Source: Pyrobaculum sp.
GTDB taxonomy: Archaea; Thermoproteota; Thermoprotei; Thermoproteales; Thermoproteaceae
Assembly (NCBI GenBank): GCA_009903905.1
Contig: WYEI01000202.1
Span: 1 to 10,103, forward strand
Direction: 5' to 3'
Length of the DNA stretch: 10,103 bases
Shown here piece by piece: positions 6,612 to 10,103 of this stretch (position 1 is its first letter; every line of letters starts with the position of its first letter). Under the pieces are notes generated by a model. That model saw only the letters and a list, made by a program, of their open reading frames with translations. It was not told the DNA's origin and did no database searches. The position numbers were made by a program, and so were the translations under genes.

Positions 6612-7391
6612 GTGGAGGACATCCCAGAGCTGTATAGGGAGCTTGACGAGATGACTAGGCGTATTGCTGAGATCCTCACCGCCTCCAGTCTCTACTACGT
6701 CGGGACTCAGGAGGTGGATTTCGGAAAGGCCACCACGGAAGACCTCGTTGAGTTGTTAAGCAAAGACCCGGAGGTCATGGTGCCGTTCTTCGTCATGATC
6801 ACTGGCCTTTCCCACAGGGAGCTCAAGCGACGCGGGCTGGGGAGCGTGTATTCGCTGAGAAGAACCAGGAACCGCGAGAAGCTTAGGCCATTTGCAGACC
6901 TTGTGAGGAGTCTCTTGGCGCATCCGCTTAGGCTCGAAACCGTCTTGTATAAGTTCTATAAGAACTGGGAGGAGCACCAGAGGCGGCATTGGCGGGGGCG
7001 TAGAGCCGAAAACGAGGTGTGTACGGCGGTAAAGGCGCGTTGCAGAAACGCGGGGAAATACGTGCTTCTGTGCGGTGGAAAGAGGCGGGAGATAGACTGC
7101 GCGGTGCCGCGGGATAAGCCAGTCGTGGCTATCAACGTCAGGGTGGGGGTGGGGGAGGACCGCGCCAAGCGGATAAAGGAATTCGGCGCGGAGCTTAAGG
7201 AGGCGAGGGAATGCGGCGTTAAGCATTTCGTCGTTGTGTATTTCGTGCCGGAGCACGAGAAGAACAAGCTTGAGGAGATAAGAGCCGAATTCATGAGGGA
7301 GGCGCCTTTTGACTTGGTGGTCCTGACAAGAGGGGAGTTAGAGTTGCTGGCTGAGAGGCTTAGGGAGTGGGGCGTACCTGGTTGCGTGTAG
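6612..7391 (+). CDS. Probable type II restriction endonuclease, PD-(D/E)XK-like
   Basis: 259 residues from GTG 6612, directly downstream of the methyltransferase and without its own visible promoter. This is the usual layout of a restriction-modification pair. The N-terminal half is helical and includes PFFVMITGLSHRELKRRG (58-75), a segment type seen in several type II enzymes. The C-terminal half fits a nuclease core: RRAENEVCTAV (130-140, E133 or E135), KRREIDCAV (157-165, D162), then the strand VVAINVRVGV (171-180), another helix, and FVVVYFV (206-212). In the canonical motif the third element reads (D/E)xK; here it is N175-V-R177, so the active site is unusual or my alignment is off. The frame continues upstream as EEFLKKIPRPSVEDIPELY with no ATG, GTG or TTG before 6612, so the true start is uncertain. 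No named family can be given. Confidence 0.68.
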   Translation: MEDIPELYRELDEMTRRIAEILTASSLYYVGTQEVDFGKATTEDLVELLSKDPEVMVPFFVMITGLSHRELKRRGLGSVYSLRRTRNREKLRPFADLVRSLLAHPLRLETVLYKFYKNWEEHQRRHWRGRRAENEVCTAVKARCRNAGKYVLLCGGKRREIDCAVPRDKPVVAINVRVGVGEDRAKRIKEFGAELKEARECGVKHFVVVYFVPEHEKNKLEEIRAEFMREAPFDLVVLTRGELELLAERLREWGVPGCV

Positions 7392-7501
7392 CGGCGGCCT
7401 CACGCGGCACGTGTGCATTTACCACAGCGGCGTTAGGCGAGGCACACGGCTCTGCCTGTCTCCATGGCGGCACGTATTTATACCGGCCGTTTTCTGTCGA
7501 T
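7392..7501. other. Intergenic gap between endonuclease and membrane protein genes
   Basis: 110 bases with no gene. It holds the promoter of the membrane protein gene near its end. The membrane protein frame is open back into the endonuclease gene, but those codons give a low-complexity Ala/Gly-rich extension in front of a clear signal peptide and are not taken as coding. Confidence 0.6.
7475..7484 (+). promoter_or_regulatory. TATA box of the membrane protein gene
   Basis: The element TATTTATACC includes TTTATA at 7477-7482, which ends 20 bases before ATG 7502. This fits a leaderless start and fixes the N-terminus at the signal peptide. Confidence 0.65.
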
Positions 7502-9577
7502 ATGCGGCTTTTGCTCTTGGCCGTCTTGGCGCTTGCGGCTGTTGCGCTCGGGGCCACGCGGGAGCCGCATGAGGGATGCGACTACGATTTCGGCGCCGGC
7601 AACGGCACTGCGTATCTGATCGTGAATAATCCCTATAATCTCATGCTTCCTCTTAACATCATCTACCATAGTGGCAAGCACAACCACTCGGAGGGTCTGA
7701 GCATCTCGAGTACTAGAGTTATTGTATTCTGCGGCTTAGGACACGGCTGGCTGTATATACAGCAACATGAATCGCCGTTGAGGAGTCCGTTGGCATGGTA
7801 TCCTCTTGCGGTACCTAGGTACGTAGTTTTGCGAGCTGGCGAGTCGGCCACTATGTCTGTGACTACTCTATTTGCGCCGGCAGCGACCATCGCCGCCGCT
7901 TTTCTTCTTCTTGTGGCTTTTACGTTGAGACCTAGGTTAAGACGGTCAGCCATATACGCACTACCTGACGCGTTAAGAGACGAGAATATCCGGATCAAAT
8001 ATTTCAGTTTCATTTTCATAGTTTTGATGGGCTTCTTACTCCTCTACTTGTTAATCATTCTTTTGACAGATGGATCGCCTTTGTTGAGCGAATCGCTTTC
8101 TCTCAATATTTTAGAACAGACAAGGAGTTCACAATCATCTTCTGGTGGTCATGTTAATGACAGTAGTAGCGATCCATTAATGGAGATAATGGTTCTGTTA
8201 GTTATGTATATTACATTATCATTGGGAGGTTTCTATTTATCTTTTCATAGGGGATTACGGACCTATTACTATATATTTATTAGTATTTTAATCAATCTAT
8301 GTATTTATATTAATTACTCAAAATCACTTTTATCTTTCTTACCATATACTTTATTTATTACTATACTACTTACCTCAAGTATCACTCTTCTTTCGTTTTA
8401 CAACTTATTAATGGTCTCCTTTCTCTCCGCCTATGGAATTGCAACATTCATTTACTATGATGCAAACTTTGGACGTCCAATAACTTGGAGCCTTCCGTTG
8501 CAAATACCGGCTATAATTCCTGAAATCTGGGCTGTCATCTTCCCGGTTATAGCGGCTATTGCGATGTCATTTCTCTTTGCCGTGATCATGCTAACCTATG
8601 GCATAGACCTGATCAGGGGCACACATGCGGTGGCGCCACGCACGACGTTATGGCCTCCTCTGTGGTGGTGGTTTGGGCTGGGAGTCTTTGCCTTGGATGA
8701 GTTGAAGGCGCGTAGTCTTCTACATAGGCTATCTGCTAGCGGCGGCGTTGTGGTTGAGTTGCCTCGGGGCGGGAAGGCGATAGTGGTGTCGGCTGACCTC
8801 TACGGCATGTACCTCTGCAGGCTCGGAAGGGAGGGCGGTGTCTGTAATGACGTCGAGTGGGTGAGATATGGCGAGGTAAGGTTCAAAGTTTCTAAGATAA
8901 TTAGGATAATCAAGAGGAGCGACTGGCATGTTGTAGGCAGATTTATTCGAAAGGTGGTGCTACCAATATTGGCGGACGTCTTGGCATTTTTTATGATTAA
9001 GTATATCGATTTAGTTACTATACTTACCTTTCTGTTATTTCTCATTCTATTTCTGTTTGTTTATCATAAATATAATGACTTTAGAGAGTTGAAGGAGTAT
9101 ATACAAGCTATTAAAATAGTGCACTTGATGTCTCATATATTTTGGGCATTCATACTCCTTTTCATATTTGCATTTTTGACATCAGATCTTGTTGTGTCGA
9201 GCCATATCTTCTTCATAGCCGCTATTACCTCGTTTCTCTCGCGGGCAGATCCTGAGTTGTCTAGGTACCTATTTCCGTGGTTGGAGCTTCGGCTGATGTG
9301 CGTAGACGGCTCGGTTATCGGCTTGGCTCGTGGTGGTTGTTTGCAGTGGGCTAAGGGGGGAGGGGCGCCGCGGGGCCGTGCTTTTGTGATCCGGGATGGG
9401 GACTGTTTGGTGGTTGTGTCTCCTTATGTTGATAACGTGAGGAGCCGTCTCCAGCGTTATCTCTGCGGGCCCGCTTGCCCGCCGGTGCGGATTGTTGGCG
9501 GGGAGGGGGTTGCAGTGGGCGTCTTGGATCTTCAGAGGCGTCGGTACTATTATTACGTAGTGGATTCCTCCTGCTGA
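7502..9577 (+). CDS. Unrecognised multi-pass membrane protein with signal peptide and two soluble parts
   Basis: 691 residues from ATG 7502. Residues 1-18 (MRLLLLAVLALAAVALGA) form a clear signal sequence. About 19-122 are an outside domain with C26 and C77. Membrane segments are seen near 123-141, 167-188, 226-246, 254-271, 278-319 (two), 335-368 (one or two), 485-521 (two) and 543-578 (two). Between them, 374-480 is a soluble domain with WPPLWWWFGLG (384-394) and a beta-rich GGVVVELPRGGKAIVVSADLYGMYLC. A soluble C-terminal domain runs from about 590 to 691, also beta-rich and cysteine-containing (CGPACP near 655-660). I recognise no family and no enzyme motif. A serine-rich linker lies near 198-224. 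Codons from about 8000 to 8600 and 8950 to 9250 are far more AT-rich than the flanking GC-rich ends. A role in transport, envelope function or membrane-linked defence cannot be told apart from sequence. Confidence 0.85.
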   Translation: MRLLLLAVLALAAVALGATREPHEGCDYDFGAGNGTAYLIVNNPYNLMLPLNIIYHSGKHNHSEGLSISSTRVIVFCGLGHGWLYIQQHESPLRSPLAWYPLAVPRYVVLRAGESATMSVTTLFAPAATIAAAFLLLVAFTLRPRLRRSAIYALPDALRDENIRIKYFSFIFIVLMGFLLLYLLIILLTDGSPLLSESLSLNILEQTRSSQSSSGGHVNDSSSDPLMEIMVLLVMYITLSLGGFYLSFHRGLRTYYYIFISILINLCIYINYSKSLLSFLPYTLFITILLTSSITLLSFYNLLMVSFLSAYGIATFIYYDANFGRPITWSLPLQIPAIIPEIWAVIFPVIAAIAMSFLFAVIMLTYGIDLIRGTHAVAPRTTLWPPLWWWFGLGVFALDELKARSLLHRLSASGGVVVELPRGGKAIVVSADLYGMYLCRLGREGGVCNDVEWVRYGEVRFKVSKIIRIIKRSDWHVVGRFIRKVVLPILADVLAFFMIKYIDLVTILTFLLFLILFLFVYHKYNDFRELKEYIQAIKIVHLMSHIFWAFILLFIFAFLTSDLVVSSHIFFIAAITSFLSRADPELSRYLFPWLELRLMCVDGSVIGLARGGCLQWAKGGGAPRGRAFVIRDGDCLVVVSPYVDNVRSRLQRYLCGPACPPVRIVGGEGVAVGVLDLQRRRYYYYVVDSSC

Positions 9578-9893
9578 CGTCGGCAGTCCGCTACCTGGCG
9601 TAGCTATGGCGTCATAGGTTGGGTATGCGGCGCGGCTAGTGATGGTGCGCCAGATGGCGACTACGGCCTTGTTGCTTGTCCATTTTTCTGACTCCCCACG
9701 TTTTGGGGGATGTGGCTGTGGTGGTGTGGAGTGTCTTGTGCCGTTTGGGGTTTTGGTAGTGGAGCTGGCACCAGGTGGGCAAGAGGGTTGCGGGGCTTGC
9801 GCCTATGGCGTGTGTGTCTTGCGGGCAGCGAGGGGGGCAGGCGGGTTGCGTGGGGCGTAGTCCTCAGCTGTGGGTTTTGCGCCGCGGTTGGGG
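9578..9893. other. Intergenic stretch without a convincing gene
   Basis: The plus strand is strongly rich in G and T. Short open frames exist (for example 9639-9860) but their products are glycine- and cysteine-heavy with no family features and look accidental. A 5-bp hairpin (CCCCA at 9694-9698, TGGGG at 9704-9708) and a T5 run lie about 100 bases after the membrane protein gene. It may be leader DNA or the remains of a decayed gene. Confidence 0.5.
9683..9687 (+). terminator. Possible T-run terminator of the membrane protein gene
   Basis: Five T residues, 106 bases after the stop and just ahead of a small CCCCA/TGGGG hairpin. Archaeal termination needs only a T-run, but this one is short. 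Confidence 0.25.
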
Positions 9894-9910
9894 TGTTTAT
9901 GGCATAAACA
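9894..9910. promoter_or_regulatory. 17-bp palindrome abutting the TATA box (probable operator)
   Basis: TGTTTATG and CATAAACA form a perfect 8-bp inverted repeat around one G. It touches the TATA box that starts at 9911 and so covers the BRE position. A dimeric regulator bound here would block transcription factor B. Autoregulation by the downstream Panacea-like protein or its partner is an attractive inference. Confidence 0.65.
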
Positions 9911-9918
9911 TATAAATT
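9911..9918 (+). promoter_or_regulatory. TATA box of the last gene
   Basis: TATAAATT is centred about 23 bases before ATG 9937, the leaderless spacing seen for the other plus-strand genes in the window. Confidence 0.65.
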
Positions 9919-9929
9919 CAATATTCAAT
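9916..9929. repeat. Tandem 7-bp repeat ATTCAAT x2
   Basis: Two adjacent perfect copies lie between the TATA box and the expected transcription start. They may be a second regulator site or simply AT-rich promoter DNA. Confidence 0.4.
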
Positions 9930-9936
9930 ATATAAT

Positions 9937-9972
9937 ATGTCTGTGGGTGAGTCTGTCGTCGTTGGGGAGTAG
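9937..9972 (+). other. Leaderless ATG in frame with the last gene but ended by TAG (mini-ORF)
   Basis: ATG 9937 sits where a leaderless start is expected and encodes MSVGESVVVGE, then TAG at 9970-9972. The next in-frame start, GTG 9976, is one codon later. It may be a leader peptide, the ruined start of the downstream gene, or meaningless. No family feature can be seen in eleven residues. Confidence 0.35.
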
Positions 9973-9975
9973 GGG

Positions 9976-10103
9976 GTGAGGGGGGTCGTTACGTTTCTGC
10001 TTAAGTTGCTGGGTGGTGGGGTGTACAGCGTGAGGAAGCTGGTGAAGTTGGTCTTCTTGGCGCAGTGCGACGTGGAGGGGCGTGTCGTCTATGAGTATAG
10101 GTA
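9976..10103 (+). CDS. Start of a Panacea/SocA-like (DUF4065) protein, cut by window end
   Basis: 42 residues from GTG 9976, open to the window edge, so the gene is partial. VVTFLLKLLGGGVYSVRKLV followed by KLVFLAQCD and then VVYEYR resembles the opening helices of the Panacea/DUF4065 family, where a short helix, a glycine turn and a KLxKLxFLA-type helix come before a tyrosine-containing strand. Family knowledge: Panacea-domain proteins include SocA and act as antitoxins or adaptors for many toxins. If so, a toxin should lie next to it, probably beyond base 10103. The start is uncertain: GTG 9976 has a weak GGGGAG-like site upstream, while the better promoter-placed ATG 9937 is cut off by an in-frame TAG. 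The call rests on a short stretch. Confidence 0.45.
   Translation, partial: MRGVVTFLLKLLGGGVYSVRKLVKLVFLAQCDVEGRVVYEYR

Noticed and set aside
7367..7501. Upstream start of the membrane protein frame
   Set aside because: It overlaps the endonuclease gene and puts 45 odd residues before a clean signal peptide.
9694..9708. CCCCA/TGGGG hairpin as a CRISPR repeat or structured RNA
   Set aside because: A single copy with a 5-bp stem; no repeated units or spacers exist in the window.
9639..9860. Small open frame encoding a Gly/Cys/Val-rich peptide
   Set aside because: Composition follows the G/T skew of the DNA; no promoter, start context or family feature supports it.
1..10103. Insertion sequences, tRNA genes or attachment sites
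   Set aside because: No transposase or integrase motif, tRNA fold or flanking direct repeat was found, although the content suggests accessory DNA.

Overview
The window looks like chromosomal DNA of a hyperthermophilic crenarchaeon, most likely Pyrobaculum or a close relative in Thermoproteales. This is inference from five signs: archaeal TATA-like boxes 20-24 bases upstream of start codons with no room for a ribosome binding site (leaderless genes), GTG starts, GC-rich coding DNA, cysteine-rich proteins that appear cytoplasmic, and the protein style. No tRNA, rRNA, CRISPR array or transposase was found. The content reads as a dense defence-type accessory region.

Layout. Bases 1-2623 (minus strand) hold most of a large DUF1156/COG1743-type adenine-specific DNA methylase with a zinc-ribbon insertion; its C-terminus lies outside the window. 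A 72-base divergent promoter with a 6-bp inverted repeat separates it from a 58-residue zinc-ribbon protein (2696-2872, plus). After a 194-base AT-rich gap comes a two-gene unit. The first gene (about 3067-4515) encodes a MID-PIWI protein of the prokaryotic Argonaute superfamily whose catalytic positions look substituted. The second (4517-5050) starts one base later and encodes an unrecognised, helical, cysteine-rich 177-residue protein. A T-tract/TATA element then starts a probable type II restriction-modification operon: a TaqI/Eco57I-like gamma-class N6-adenine methyltransferase (5185-6579) and a 259-residue probable PD-(D/E)XK endonuclease with an atypical active site (6612-7391).

Bases 7502-9577 encode an unrecognised 691-residue protein with a signal peptide, about ten membrane segments and two soluble parts; its central part is clearly more AT-rich than its neighbours. 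About 360 bases with no convincing gene follow. They end in a 17-bp palindrome abutting a TATA box, which appears to control the last gene. That gene (from GTG 9976 to the window end) is cut off and begins like a Panacea/SocA (DUF4065) domain protein. An ATG placed as a leaderless start sits in the same frame but is cut off by a TAG.

How the parts may work together. The methyltransferase and endonuclease form a self-contained restriction-modification pair. The inactive PIWI protein and its partner form a candidate second system in which guide-directed recognition, rather than PIWI cleavage, would be the activity. The DUF1156 methylase probably belongs to a further cluster beyond base 1. The membrane protein and the Panacea-like gene have no proven link to the rest; their place in a defence island makes them candidates for effector and antitoxin roles. 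The best candidate for an undescribed system is the PIWI gene with its 177-residue partner.
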